Below are positions 34,544 through 43,580 of a DNA stretch of 64,000 bases, piece by piece (positions within the stretch are counted from its first letter, which is position 1; each line of letters begins with the position of its first letter). The stretch is taken from NCBI RefSeq assembly GCF_021245805.1, contig NZ_JAJJNF010000003.1, positions 1 through 64,000 of the forward strand, given 5' to 3'. Under the pieces are notes generated by a model. It saw only the letters and a list, made by a program, of their open reading frames with translations, made no database searches and was not told the origin of the DNA. Source of the stretch: Mangrovimonas futianensis. Its GTDB lineage: Bacteria; Bacteroidota; Bacteroidia; Flavobacteriales; Flavobacteriaceae. The position numbers and the translations under genes are program-made.

Positions 34544-35446
34544 TCATGAAGCCCTCACTGTTATTTGATTGGTACTAGTAGGTTCTGTCTTCTTGGTTAG
34601 AAACACCTCCTTGGTATTAAAGCTCATAAGAAACCCTGCTAAAAGGGGAAGAATAAGGATGTATTTCCATGCCTTAATTTTACTTGACTTTGATTTTTGT
34701 AACATAACTATTCGTTTTTTGATTAATGAATTATAAAAAGGGTTGGCCAGGGCCATGTGATGATTTTTGAGACTTGTTTTTAAAAGTAACCTTTGATAGG
34801 TTTTTTGACATTGAGATGATTTTTGCGTTTCCTTATCAGCTATAAACTCCAAATTTTGTTTTAGCGATTTTTTGTAAATCCATGAAATAGGATTAAACCA
34901 GAATATAATACATGTCAGTTCCATAAATAGGACATCTAGGGAGTGGTATTGTTTTGCGTGAGCCTTTTCGTGGTTTATGATTAACTTGAGTTCACTAAGG
35001 TGAAATTGTTTTGGATGGTAAAAAATCCATTTAAAAAAGGAGAAGGGTGAAATGGGATCAATGGTCTCTACCATTTTGAAATCTTCAGAATCTCTTACAT
35101 CCCCCCGTTTTATAAGACCAAAAATTGAGGTAATCTCTATTAAAAATTTACCCAATAAAACGATGGTAATAGTGAAATAGGTATAAGGAATAAGAATAAG
35201 CCAATCGAACTTTGAGGTGATTTCAGTAGGTTCAATCAAAACGCCTTGTGGTAAGTCTGAATTTATTGTTTGAGGCTCTATTTCAACATAAATAGGAATG
35301 AGAATATTAGGTAAAATGATTGCACATATAATCCCAGTCAGCAAAAATAACCGATTGCTTTGGAAGAAAGTTTCCTGTTTTAGGAATAAGAAATAAACCA
35401 AATAGAAAATGGTTAAAATGCTCGAAGCCTTAATGAAATATTCCAT
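34544..35446 (-). CDS. M56 family metallopeptidase (BlaR1/MecR1-like), shortened
   Basis: 300 residues: four transmembrane helices and an M56 peptidase domain with HEKAH (HExxH) in the cytoplasmic loop. Such sensors cleave a BlaI-type repressor when an envelope signal is received. It ends at a TGA after TVRAS, although the frame continues with the normal family extension, so the gene is probably truncated by a nonsense mutation; the peptidase part is complete. Starts 1 bp after blaI stops. Confidence 0.85.
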   Translation of the reverse strand: MEYFIKASSILTIFYLVYFLFLKQETFFQSNRLFLLTGIICAIILPNILIPIYVEIEPQTINSDLPQGVLIEPTEITSKFDWLILIPYTYFTITIVLLGKFLIEITSIFGLIKRGDVRDSEDFKMVETIDPISPFSFFKWIFYHPKQFHLSELKLIINHEKAHAKQYHSLDVLFMELTCIIFWFNPISWIYKKSLKQNLEFIADKETQKSSQCQKTYQRLLLKTSLKNHHMALANPFYNSLIKKRIVMLQKSKSSKIKAWKYILILPLLAGFLMSFNTKEVFLTKKTEPTSTNQITVRAS

Positions 35447-35447
35447 A

Positions 35448-35807
35448 TCATTTCTTATTTTCGATTAAATCGATTATTTCCTTAAGCTCCTCTACACTTA
35501 TTTTCTCTTCTTTGGCAAAAAAGGATACGACATTTTTATAAGAATTATTGAAAAAGCTTTCAATGGCCGTGTTCATGAATTTCTTTTTGTAATCCTCTTT
35601 AGAAACGATAGGGTAGTATTGGTGAGTCTTCCCATAGGCATTATAGGTTACATAACCCTTATCTTCTAAGTTTCTAATTATAGTGGAAAGGGTGTTGTAG
35701 TGTGGCTTGTCGTCATGAATTTCAGCTAAAACATCCTTTACAAAGGCTTTTTCAAGCCTCCATAAAATGTGCATGATTTCTTCCTCTTTGTTTGTGAGCT
35801 TTTGCAT
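35448..35807 (-). CDS. BlaI/MecI/CopY-family transcriptional repressor
   Basis: 119 residues. Winged-helix DNA-binding domain (~1-75, LTNKEEEIMHILW... YNTLSTIIRNLEDKGYV) and a C-terminal dimerisation helix pair. Represses its own operon with the M56 peptidase as its protease. Three operator-like dyads overlap its promoter. Confidence 0.92.
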   Translation of the reverse strand: MQKLTNKEEEIMHILWRLEKAFVKDVLAEIHDDKPHYNTLSTIIRNLEDKGYVTYNAYGKTHQYYPIVSKEDYKKKFMNTAIESFFNNSYKNVVSFFAKEEKISVEELKEIIDLIENKK

Positions 35808-35835
35808 AACGATCTAAAATTTGACTGTTCTGATT

Positions 35836-35900
35836 CAAACATATAACTAAAAAAATAGTTATACAACTAAAATTGTAGTTTTTTAACTATTTTTTTAGTT
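35836..35900 (-). promoter_or_regulatory. blaI promoter with three phased operator dyads
   Basis: Three copies of AACTA-N6-TAGTT at 35845-35860, 35865-35880 and 35885-35900, centres exactly 20 bp apart. On the minus strand the -7 box TATGTTTG (35836-35843) and TTG at -33 (35864-35866, 20-bp spacer) place dyad 1 between the promoter elements and dyad 2 on the -33 element. The middle dyad also contains TACA-N8-TGTA, the core of known BlaI operators. Confidence 0.75.
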
Positions 35901-35915
35901 TTTTCAAGAAAGAGT

Positions 35916-36017
35916 AAAAAAAAACGTGCCATCGGCACGTTTTTAACTCTTAACTAACTAACTATTTATGAAAACAACTACATGGTCATGTAGTATATTG
36001 TAATCTTATTTAAATTT
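35916..36017 (-). ncRNA. Candidate small RNA 1 (minus strand)
   Basis: A minus-strand -7 box TAATTTTG (plus 36024-36031) would give a ~100-nt RNA containing the hairpin ACTACATG/CATGTAGT (35977-35994), the motif GTTAGTTAGTTAAGAG, and a terminator ACGTGCC/GGCACGT with nine T (ending at 35916). No coding sequence is evident. A second locus at 51774-51864 has the same arrangement. No -33 element is obvious. Confidence 0.35.
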
Positions 36018-36160
36018 CTTATTCAAAATTACAACGGAAGTTTGATTTCTGTAAAAGTTTAACATGACTTTAGGTCGAAAATGACCTTAATTGTTAAATA
36101 CTGTGAAAGAATATTAATATGATTTTAAAAAGTACTCAATTCTACCTTTTTCTGGTTCCA

Positions 36161-36192
36161 TTGTGAAAAGAAATTCCTGTTGTCTATCTTCG
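36161..36192 (+). promoter_or_regulatory. Promoter of the antiporter gene
   Basis: TTG at 36161-36163, 21-bp spacer, TATCTTCG at 36185-36192 (one mismatch). Confidence 0.5.
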
Positions 36193-36206
36193 CACAAAAA
36201 TGTAAT

Positions 36207-37157
36207 ATGAGTTTTGTCTGGGTGCTTTTAGGGCTTTTACTTTTAGTTGTTGGAGGAGAATTTTTGGTAAGGTCGTCAGTCGCACTATCTTTTAAGCTGA
36301 AATTGTCTAAACTGGTCATCGGGATGACTGTTGTGTCGTTTGCAACTTCAGCGCCAGAATTGTTGGTGAGTCTTCAGGCAGCCTTGGATGGATCTTCAGA
36401 TATTTCTTTGGGGAATGTTATAGGTTCTAATATAGCCAATATTGGGTTAGTTTTAGGAGTGACAGCGATAATTTCGCCCTTGATAGTAGATCGCAGTTTT
36501 TTCAAATTAAATTGGCCCATGATGATGATAATGTCTCTGTTGCTTTATGTTTTTCTAAAAAACGATCAGTTATTGAGCAAATGGGAGGGAGTATTTTTTA
36601 TGGCTGTTTTGATCCTATTTTTAATCATTCTGATAAGGGATTCCCGAAAGACTTTGACAATTAATTTGGAAGAAGTAGACGATGCTTTAAAAGAAGTGTC
36701 TGGCTTTAAAATATTTATGTGGTTGTTGATAGGTGCTTTGGCATTATATTTTGGTAGTGAATGGTTGGTTTTTGGAGCCAAGGAATTGGCCTTAGCGCTA
36801 GGGGTCTCTGAATATGCTATTTCAGTTACGGTGATTGCTATTGGTACGAGTGTTCCAGAACTAGCGGCATCGGTGATTGCGGCATTGAAAAAGGAAAAGG
36901 CTATATCACTTGGTAATTTGATAGGGTCCAATATTTTTAATATTTGTTCTGTTTTGGGGCTAACAGCTATCATTAAACCAATTCAAGTTAATCCTGCAAC
37001 TCCTGAAATTCTATCCACTAATATCTTTTGGATGATAGGAATTGCTGCTGTACTATTACCTATGGTATATATCCCGCGTCGATTTGAAATTTATAGGTAT
37101 AAGGGTTTTGTTCTATTAGGAGCCTACATTTTATTTGTTTATATGGCTATAAAATAA
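36207..37157 (+). CDS. Calcium/sodium antiporter (YrbG-like CaCA family)
   Basis: 316 residues from the ATG at 36207; the longer frame from 36180 begins inside the -7 box. Ten or so transmembrane helices and the two inverted alpha repeats with the family's GMTVVSFATSAPELLVS and VTVIAIGTSVPELAAS motifs, whose acidic residues bind Ca2+ and Na+. Exchanges cytosolic Ca2+ for Na+ across the inner membrane. Confidence 0.92.
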   Translation: MSFVWVLLGLLLLVVGGEFLVRSSVALSFKLKLSKLVIGMTVVSFATSAPELLVSLQAALDGSSDISLGNVIGSNIANIGLVLGVTAIISPLIVDRSFFKLNWPMMMIMSLLLYVFLKNDQLLSKWEGVFFMAVLILFLIILIRDSRKTLTINLEEVDDALKEVSGFKIFMWLLIGALALYFGSEWLVFGAKELALALGVSEYAISVTVIAIGTSVPELAASVIAALKKEKAISLGNLIGSNIFNICSVLGLTAIIKPIQVNPATPEILSTNIFWMIGIAAVLLPMVYIPRRFEIYRYKGFVLLGAYILFVYMAIK

Positions 37158-37183
37158 GTTTGTTTGTAGAAGTATTTAAAATA

Positions 37184-37213
37184 AAAAAAGCTTACGATAC
37201 CGTAAGCTTTTTT
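37184..37213. terminator. Bidirectional terminator between antiporter and glnA
   Basis: Stem AAAAAAGCTTACG/CGTAAGCTTTTTT with ATAC loop serves both convergent genes. Confidence 0.9.
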
Positions 37214-37238
37214 ATTATGAACAAATTAATGAGGCAGT

Positions 37239-38252
37239 CTAGTCTAAAATAGCAGATTTAACTGTTTTAACAATTCTACCTGCAATTTTATAAGGATCAC
37301 CATTAGAAGCTGGACGACGGTCTTCTAACCATCCTTTCCATCCTTTTTCTACAGTGATAATAGGAATTCTTATAGAAGCTCCTCTATCTGATACGCCATA
37401 ACTGAAATCGTTAATTGAAGCGGTTTCGTGTTTTCCAGTTAAACGTTGGTCGTTAAACTCACCATAAACTTCAATATGTTCTTTAGTTACTGGTCTGAAA
37501 GCTTCGCAAATTTTCATGTAGGTTTCTTTGTCTCCACATGTTCTCAATACTGAATTAGAGAAGTTCGCGTGCATTCCAGAACCATTCCAGTCTCCTTTAA
37601 CAGGTTTTGGATGGTATTCAATATAATACCCGTATTTTTCAGTTAAGCGGTCAAGTAAGTAACGGGCAATCCAAATTTCATCTCCTGCTTTCTTAGCTCC
37701 TTTCGCAAACAATTGGAATTCCCATTGTCCTGAAGCAACTTCTTGGTTAATTCCCTCGAAGTTTAATCCAGCATCTATACATAAATCAGCATGTTCTTCA
37801 ACAAAGGCTCTTCCGTGGGTGTTTAACCCCCCTACAGAGCAATAATATAATCCCTGTGGTCCTGGATATCCACCTACTGGAAATCCTAATGGCAATTGTG
37901 TTTTCTTATCCATGATGAAGTATTCCTGTTCAAAACCGAACCAAAAATCATTATCATCATCGTCAATAGTAGCTCTTCCATTTGATTCGTGAGGAGTTCC
38001 GTCAGCGTTTAAAACTTCTGTCATTACTAAGTATCCATTTCTTCTTGCAGGATCTGGATAAATTGCAACCGGTTTTAAAAGACAGTCAGATGACCCGCCT
38101 TCTGCTTGTTTAGTAGAACTTCCATCAAATGACCAAATTGGGCAGTCTTCCAACTTCCCGCTAAAGTCATCTTCAACTTTGGTTTTACTTCTCATGTTTT
38201 GAGTTGGATAGTAACCATCTAACCAAATATACTCAAGTTTAGATTTTGCCAT
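37239..38252 (-). CDS. glnA: Glutamine synthetase, GSII (eukaryotic-like) type
   Basis: 337 residues, the length of GSII rather than bacterial GSI (~470). The beta-grasp N-domain (EYIWLDGYYPTQNMRSKTK) and catalytic motifs WSFDGSSTKQAEG, FGFEQEYFI, HPKPVKGDWNGSGMHANFS and GKHETASINDFSYGVSDRGASIRIP are present. Makes glutamine from glutamate and ammonia. Divergent from a GSIII gene. It has no adenylylation-site tail, so control is likely transcriptional or allosteric. A minus -7 box TATATTTG lies at plus 38288-38295. Confidence 0.94.
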   Translation of the reverse strand: MAKSKLEYIWLDGYYPTQNMRSKTKVEDDFSGKLEDCPIWSFDGSSTKQAEGGSSDCLLKPVAIYPDPARRNGYLVMTEVLNADGTPHESNGRATIDDDDNDFWFGFEQEYFIMDKKTQLPLGFPVGGYPGPQGLYYCSVGGLNTHGRAFVEEHADLCIDAGLNFEGINQEVASGQWEFQLFAKGAKKAGDEIWIARYLLDRLTEKYGYYIEYHPKPVKGDWNGSGMHANFSNSVLRTCGDKETYMKICEAFRPVTKEHIEVYGEFNDQRLTGKHETASINDFSYGVSDRGASIRIPIITVEKGWKGWLEDRRPASNGDPYKIAGRIVKTVKSAILD

Positions 38253-38506
38253 TTTTTAAATTAATTTTTGATAATTCAATAATGGGGCAAATATATGTTA
38301 TTTTAACTTATCTGCTATTTATGAAGGGTGGTTTTTGATAAATTTTACATTTCTTTTTAGTGTGCCCTATGAAAGATGGGGGTATGTTTGATAAATTTTA
38401 ATTTTGATAGGCTTCGGGTGAATATTTGTTAATAATTATGTCTTAATCTGTTTTTTTCGTAATTTCTTAGCTTTTAATATTGTAATCAGAATTATAATTT
38501 TTCTAT

Positions 38507-40693
38507 ATGTCAACTTTAAGATTTCATGCTTTAAAAGAAGCTATTAATAAAAGACCATTAAGTGTCTCTGAAGATGAGCGTAGGTCTTCAATTTTTGGTA
38601 ACCACGTATTTAACGAGCACTCCATGCTTCAGTATCTGACTAAAGAGGCTTATACTAGTGTTATGGACGCTATTAGGAAGGGGGCTAAAATTGATAGGGT
38701 AGTATCAGAGCATATTGCTACAGGAATGAAGGAATGGGCAATATCAAAGGGAGCAACGCATTACACCCATTGGTTTCAACCGTTGACGGGATCTACAGCA
38801 GAGAAGCATGATGCCTTTTTTGAGCCAATAGGCGGGGGGCAGGCAATAGAGAAATTTGGTGGCGGACAGTTGGTTCAACAAGAACCTGATGCTTCTAGTT
38901 TTCCAAATGGAGGTATAAGAAACACTTTTGAGGCGAGAGGTTATACTGCTTGGGATCCTACTTCTCCCGCTTTTATTTATGGAACAACGCTTTGTATACC
39001 TACCGTATTTGTAGCATACACAGGTGAAGCTTTAGATTATAAAACCCCGCTTTTAAGAGCACTTCAAGCTGTGGATAATGCTGCGGTAGAGGTTTGTAAA
39101 TATTTTGATAAAAATGTAAAGAAAGTAAATGCTTCCCTAGGTTGGGAGCAGGAGTATTTTCTTATTGATAGTGGTTTGGCAGCATCCAGACCAGATATAG
39201 TGCAAACCGGAAGAACCTTGTTAGGGCATTCTGCTGCAAAAGGGCAGCAATTAGATGATCATTATTTTGGTACTATTCCCAATAGAGCGATGGCTTATAT
39301 GCGTGATTTAGAGCATCAGTGTATGTTGTTGGGTATCCCGGTAAAGACCAGGCATAATGAAGTGGCACCTAACCAATTTGAATTGGCTCCAATTTATGAA
39401 GAAGCTAATTTGGCTGTCGATCATAATTCCCTTTTAATGGATGTCATGGAGAAAGTGGCAGAGCGTCATAATTTTAAAGTTTTGCTTCACGAAAAGCCGT
39501 TTGCAGGAGTTAATGGTTCAGGAAAGCATAACAATTGGAGTTTAAGTACAGATACTGGAGTTAATTTGCTTGGTCCAGGTAAAACACCAATGAGTAACTT
39601 GCAATTTCTCGCCTTCTTTATAAATACCATAAAGGCGGTCTATGATTATGAAGAGTTGCTTAGGGCTTCTATAGCCTCGGCCAGCAATGACCATCGTTTG
39701 GGGGCCAATGAAGCGCCTCCTGCCATTATTTCTGTTTTTATAGGTGAGCAATTGACTAAGGTGTTGGATGAATTGGAGAATGTTACTTCTGGAAAACTTT
39801 CACCGGAGGAAAAAACAGATCTTAAATTGAATGTTGTTGGAAAGATTCCTGAAATTTTATTAGATAATACAGATAGGAATCGGACTTCCCCTTTCGCATT
39901 TACAGGGAATAAATTTGAGTTCAGAGCTGTAGGTTCAAAATCAAATTGTGCCAGTCCGATGACTGTTTTAAATACGATTGTTGCCAGACAATTAATCGAT
40001 TTTAAAGGGGAAGTTGATAAGCTTATCGCTAAGAAAAACCTAAAAAAGGATGAGGCGATATTTAATATATTAAGAGAGTATATCAAAAAATCCCGTAACA
40101 TTTTGTTTGAGGGTAATGGGTACAGTGAAGCTTGGGAAAAGGAAGCGCACAAACGTGGTTTAAGCAATAATAAGACAACTCCCGAAGCCTTAAAGGTTAA
40201 GATTTCCAAGGAAGCCATCAAGTTGTTTAAAGATCTTGGTGTCATGAATGAAGTGGAGTCTAAGGCAAGGTATGAGATTGAAGTTGAAGAATATATCATG
40301 AGACTTCAAATAGAAAGTAGAGTGCTGGGTGATATTGCAAGAAATCATGTGGTCCCCACGGCAGTTAGATATCAAAATTTGCTTATAGAAAACGTGAGAG
40401 GACTAAAGGAGATATATGGAAAGGATTATAAAAAATTAGCGAACGAGCAATTAAGTCTTATTGAAGATATATCATCACATATCGCAGCAATCAATTCCAA
40501 TGTCACTAAAATGATTGAGGAACGAAAAACGTTGAATCAATTGAGTGATCTTGATAAAAAGGCCCATGGTTATTGCGAAAATGTTAAGCCTTACTTAACG
40601 GAGATAAGATACCATTGTGATAAATTGGAGCTTGAAGTTGATGATGAGCTTTGGCCTCTTACCAAGTATAGAGAACTACTATTTACCAAATAA
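38507..40693 (+). CDS. glnN: Glutamine synthetase type III
   Basis: 728 residues, the long GSIII class known from Bacteroides and cyanobacteria. Catalytic-domain motifs include LGWEQEYFLID, NEVAPNQFELAP, FAGVNGSGKHNNWSLST and RNRTSPFAFTGNKFEFRAVGS. The C-terminal helical extension is typical of GSIII and not of GSI/II. Same reaction as the neighbouring GSII. Forms dodecamers in characterised members. Confidence 0.95.
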   Translation: MSTLRFHALKEAINKRPLSVSEDERRSSIFGNHVFNEHSMLQYLTKEAYTSVMDAIRKGAKIDRVVSEHIATGMKEWAISKGATHYTHWFQPLTGSTAEKHDAFFEPIGGGQAIEKFGGGQLVQQEPDASSFPNGGIRNTFEARGYTAWDPTSPAFIYGTTLCIPTVFVAYTGEALDYKTPLLRALQAVDNAAVEVCKYFDKNVKKVNASLGWEQEYFLIDSGLAASRPDIVQTGRTLLGHSAAKGQQLDDHYFGTIPNRAMAYMRDLEHQCMLLGIPVKTRHNEVAPNQFELAPIYEEANLAVDHNSLLMDVMEKVAERHNFKVLLHEKPFAGVNGSGKHNNWSLSTDTGVNLLGPGKTPMSNLQFLAFFINTIKAVYDYEELLRASIASASNDHRLGANEAPPAIISVFIGEQLTKVLDELENVTSGKLSPEEKTDLKLNVVGKIPEILLDNTDRNRTSPFAFTGNKFEFRAVGSKSNCASPMTVLNTIVARQLIDFKGEVDKLIAKKNLKKDEAIFNILREYIKKSRNILFEGNGYSEAWEKEAHKRGLSNNKTTPEALKVKISKEAIKLFKDLGVMNEVESKARYEIEVEEYIMRLQIESRVLGDIARNHVVPTAVRYQNLLIENVRGLKEIYGKDYKKLANEQLSLIEDISSHIAAINSNVTKMIEERKTLNQLSDLDKKAHGYCENVKPYLTEIRYHCDKLELEVDDELWPLTKYRELLFTK

Positions 40694-40717
40694 GCTTTGG
40701 TGTTTTTTTAATGTTAT

Positions 40718-40747
40718 AAACCCGTATTTTTTACGGGTTTTTTTTGA
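40718..40747 (+). terminator. Terminator after glnN
   Basis: Stem AAACCCGTA/TACGGGTTT with a T loop and a T-run. Confidence 0.87.
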
Positions 40748-40862
40748 GCGTTGCATTTCATCTTAATTTCATGTGCGATTAACGAAAAGGGAAAGTATGA
40801 CAAATATCATAGGATATTTATTTGTACTTTAGTACTGCTATTAATCAATTCTTAATTTTAAC

Positions 40863-40994
40863 ATGAAAAGGCTTATTGTAAGTGTTCTTATGCTTATGGC
40901 TGCAACCTTGATTTTTTCTCAGAGGTCAGTTGATAAGAAAGTTGCGAAATCAAATTTAGACGAAATTCACTTGGAACAAATGCAAGGAAAATAA
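40863..40994 (+). CDS. Small secreted peptide, 43 residues
   Basis: Starts ATG AAA AGG and encodes MKRLIVSVLMLMAATLIFSQ followed by 23 polar residues (RSVDKK...EQMQGK). The first 20 residues are a convincing signal peptide with a typical flavobacterial cleavage context (FSQ), leaving a charged peptide of ~23 residues. A hairpin terminator lies 30 bp downstream, so it is an independent transcription unit between glnN and purM. No homologue recognised. Confidence 0.55.
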   Translation: MKRLIVSVLMLMAATLIFSQRSVDKKVAKSNLDEIHLEQMQGK

Positions 40995-41024
40995 TATTCT
41001 TATGTTCCAAATTTAAGAGACGAG

Positions 41025-41060
41025 GATCTGTTGCTATTATGGGCGATAGATCTTTTTTTT
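41025..41060 (+). terminator. Terminator after the 43-residue peptide gene
   Basis: 10-bp stem GATCTGTTGC/GCGATAGATC (two G-U pairs), 8-nt loop, then eight T. Confidence 0.75.
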
Positions 41061-41175
41061 ATTTTTATTCTTGAGAGGGAAGAGGGATTAGGATCCAATT
41101 CTATTTTGGTTTCAGATTCTATCATTTTGAAAAAATTCCAAAACGATTCTTCAGCGTTAAATAAATTACAATTAT

Positions 41176-41183
41176 TACTTTTG
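41176..41183 (+). promoter_or_regulatory. -7 box for purM
   Basis: TACTTTTG, 17 bp before the ATG; -33 element not obvious. Confidence 0.5.
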
Positions 41184-41200
41184 CATTTCAAACCAAACTT

Positions 41201-42379
41201 ATGAGTGAAGAAGTAAGCAAAAGATATTCTCAGAGAGGTGTTTCGGCTTCAAAGGAGGATGTTCACAATGCCATTAAAAATATTGATAAAGGATTGTTTC
41301 CTAAGGCTTTCTGTAAAATTGTTCCAGATTATTTAACCAATGATGATGATTATTGTTTGGTTATGCATGCAGATGGTGCTGGAACTAAGAGCTCTTTGGC
41401 TTATATGTATTGGAAGGAGACTGGGGATTTGTCCGTTTGGAAAGGAATTGCTCAAGATGCTTTAATAATGAACGTGGATGACCTTCTATGTGTTGGGGCT
41501 ACTGATAACATTATGCTCTCCTCAACGATAGGGAGAAACAAAAATTTGATTCCTGGAGAAGTGATATCTGCCATAATAAATGGTACAGAGGAACTTATTT
41601 CTGAGTTGAAGGAGTTTGGAGTAACCATACATTCTACGGGTGGAGAAACTGCTGATGTAGGGGATTTAGTTAGGACGATTATTGTGGATTCAACAGTAAC
41701 TGCTCGAATAAAAAGAAATGCTGTTATAGATAATTCAAATATTAATGAAGGCGATGTGATTGTGGGGCTGGAATCATTCGGTCAAGCTACTTATGAAAAA
41801 GGATATAATGGTGGTATGGGTAGTAATGGGTTGACATCTGCGCGTCATGATGTGTTTCATAATTATTTAATGAAGAAGTACCCTGAAAGTTTTGATCCTT
41901 CTGTTCCGGAAGAGTTGATATATTCTGGAGGTGTGAAATTGACCGATGCTGTCGAAAGTTCGCCAATCGATGCAGGTAAATTGGTTTTGTCGCCTACCAG
42001 AACTTATGCTCCAATAATAAAAGCTATTCTTTCTAAATACGATAAAGAATCTCTGCATGGAATGGTGCATTGTAGTGGTGGAGCTCAAACTAAAATACTT
42101 CATTTCGTTGAGAATCTTCATATTGTAAAAGATAATATGTTTCCGGTTCCGCCGTTGTTTAAATTGATACAGGAGCAGTCTAATACCGACTGGAAAGAAA
42201 TGTACCAAGTATTTAACTGTGGGCACAGAATGGAATTGTATGTGAAGCCAGAGATTGCAGATGATATTATAGCAATTTCAAAATCATTTAACGTTAATGC
42301 TCAAATCATTGGTAGAGTGGAGGCTTCTGAAGTCAAAAAATTAACTATCAAAAGTGAATTTGGAGAATTTAATTATTGA
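41201..42379 (+). CDS. purM: Phosphoribosylformylglycinamidine cyclo-ligase (AIR synthase)
   Basis: 392 residues. Closes the imidazole ring (FGAM to AIR, ATP-dependent) in purine synthesis. The ATP-binding HADGAGTKS and DALIMNVDDLLCVGA motifs and GGETADVGD are present. It is ~45 residues longer than E. coli PurM, as usual for the Bacteroidetes form. The DUF3078 gene starts 4 bp after the stop. Confidence 0.93.
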   Translation: MSEEVSKRYSQRGVSASKEDVHNAIKNIDKGLFPKAFCKIVPDYLTNDDDYCLVMHADGAGTKSSLAYMYWKETGDLSVWKGIAQDALIMNVDDLLCVGATDNIMLSSTIGRNKNLIPGEVISAIINGTEELISELKEFGVTIHSTGGETADVGDLVRTIIVDSTVTARIKRNAVIDNSNINEGDVIVGLESFGQATYEKGYNGGMGSNGLTSARHDVFHNYLMKKYPESFDPSVPEELIYSGGVKLTDAVESSPIDAGKLVLSPTRTYAPIIKAILSKYDKESLHGMVHCSGGAQTKILHFVENLHIVKDNMFPVPPLFKLIQEQSNTDWKEMYQVFNCGHRMELYVKPEIADDIIAISKSFNVNAQIIGRVEASEVKKLTIKSEFGEFNY

Positions 42380-42383
42380 TTGA

Positions 42384-43352
42384 ATGCAGAAATTTGTTAA
42401 AGGACTTATTCTCCTTTTGGTTGTTCTTTGTTCGAAAAATATGGTGGGGCAACCGGACTCCCTTTTTTTTGAAAAAGAAAAGCTGAAGACTGATGAGCCA
42501 CTTTGGACACTTAAAAACAAGGCTGGTGTTGATATAACTCAAGTGGCATTTGTGAATTGGAATGCAGGGGGTACCAACTCTATTTCTGGGTTGCTAGGGT
42601 TTGAAAGCTCACTGAAGTATGAGACGAAGAACTTAACATGGGTTAACGTAGCAACAGCACGATATGGTGTTAATAAGCAGGAGGAGCAAACGTTAAGAAA
42701 GACTGATGATTTAATGGATATCACGTCAAACTTAGGGTATCGAAGGGATACCTTAAGTAATTGGTATTTCTCTGCACGATTCAATTTTAAGTCCCAGTTT
42801 TCCAATGGTTATAATTATCCAGATACCGAAAATGCTATTTCTAGATTTATGGCTCCAGGTTATTTATTCCTTGGGGGCGGTATGGAATATGGCAAGAATA
42901 TAGAAAAGTTTTCAATGTATTTTTCACCCTTAACCCTCAAGTCAACCTTCGTTTTAGATGAGCGTTTGGCAAATTTGGGGTCTTTTGGTGTTGATCCAGC
43001 TGTTTACGATGAAGAGGGTAACCTAATCCGAAGAGGTCAAAAAGTGAGGCGTGAATTAGGGATTTTGTTTACAAGCGCTTATGAATCACAGATTTTCTAC
43101 AATATCTATCTCAAGAATGGGATTAGCCTTTATACAGATTACATCAATAACTTTGGAAATGTAGATGTAGATTGGCAGGTTAGTCTAGATTGTAAAGTGA
43201 ATAACTACGTACGGGCCACTTTGGCATCACACCTCAAGTATGATGATGATATTAAAATCCTTGAAGAAGCTGAGGATGGGGATTTGGTGGAGAAAGGAGC
43301 TAGAATTCAGTGGAAACAAATTTTAGGACTAGGAGTAGTAGTAGATTTTTAG
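42384..43352 (+). CDS. DUF3078 outer-membrane-type protein
   Basis: 322 residues. Signal peptide (ending MVGQ) and a beta-rich body containing FVNWNAGGTNSISGLLGFE and YLFLGGGMEYG, hallmarks of DUF3078. Predicted outer membrane barrel, function unknown. Probably cotranscribed with purM. Confidence 0.87.
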   Translation: MQKFVKGLILLLVVLCSKNMVGQPDSLFFEKEKLKTDEPLWTLKNKAGVDITQVAFVNWNAGGTNSISGLLGFESSLKYETKNLTWVNVATARYGVNKQEEQTLRKTDDLMDITSNLGYRRDTLSNWYFSARFNFKSQFSNGYNYPDTENAISRFMAPGYLFLGGGMEYGKNIEKFSMYFSPLTLKSTFVLDERLANLGSFGVDPAVYDEEGNLIRRGQKVRRELGILFTSAYESQIFYNIYLKNGISLYTDYINNFGNVDVDWQVSLDCKVNNYVRATLASHLKYDDDIKILEEAEDGDLVEKGARIQWKQILGLGVVVDF

Positions 43353-43580
43353 TTCGTATTTCCAAAAAAAACATCCAAATTAATTTTAAACAAAAAATAA
43401 AAATTTGTCAACTTTTTTATGTTGATAAATAAATAACTTATTGATAATTAATAAATTAACACATTTATCTTGATAACTTTCTGATATTTATCATGTGTTG
43501 TGTTTTAAATTTTTAGTAAGTTCACATATCGAAATTCGATTTGTTCAATACTCATATTAATCCAAACAAACTATTACTAA
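43353..43580. other. AT-rich leader region before nrdJ
   Basis: Contains several TTGATAA/CTGATA words and an interrupted inverted repeat AACACAT (43458-43464) / ATGTGTT (43493-43499) that might be a regulatory site. No cobalamin riboswitch elements were recognised, which is notable for a B12-dependent enzyme gene. Confidence 0.4.

Noticed and set aside
34544..34546. TGA in the M56 gene as a selenocysteine codon
   Set aside because: A second stop (TAA) lies further on in the same frame, TGA ends other genes normally, and M56 proteins are not selenoproteins.
41000..41191. 63-codon minus-strand frame before purM
   Set aside because: It covers the terminator hairpin of the 43-residue peptide gene and the purM -7 box and has no protein-like features.
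43353..43580. Several TTGATAA words before nrdJ, considered as DnaA boxes or an origin
   Set aside because: They do not match TTATNCACA and no dnaA/dnaN or origin-associated genes lie nearby.
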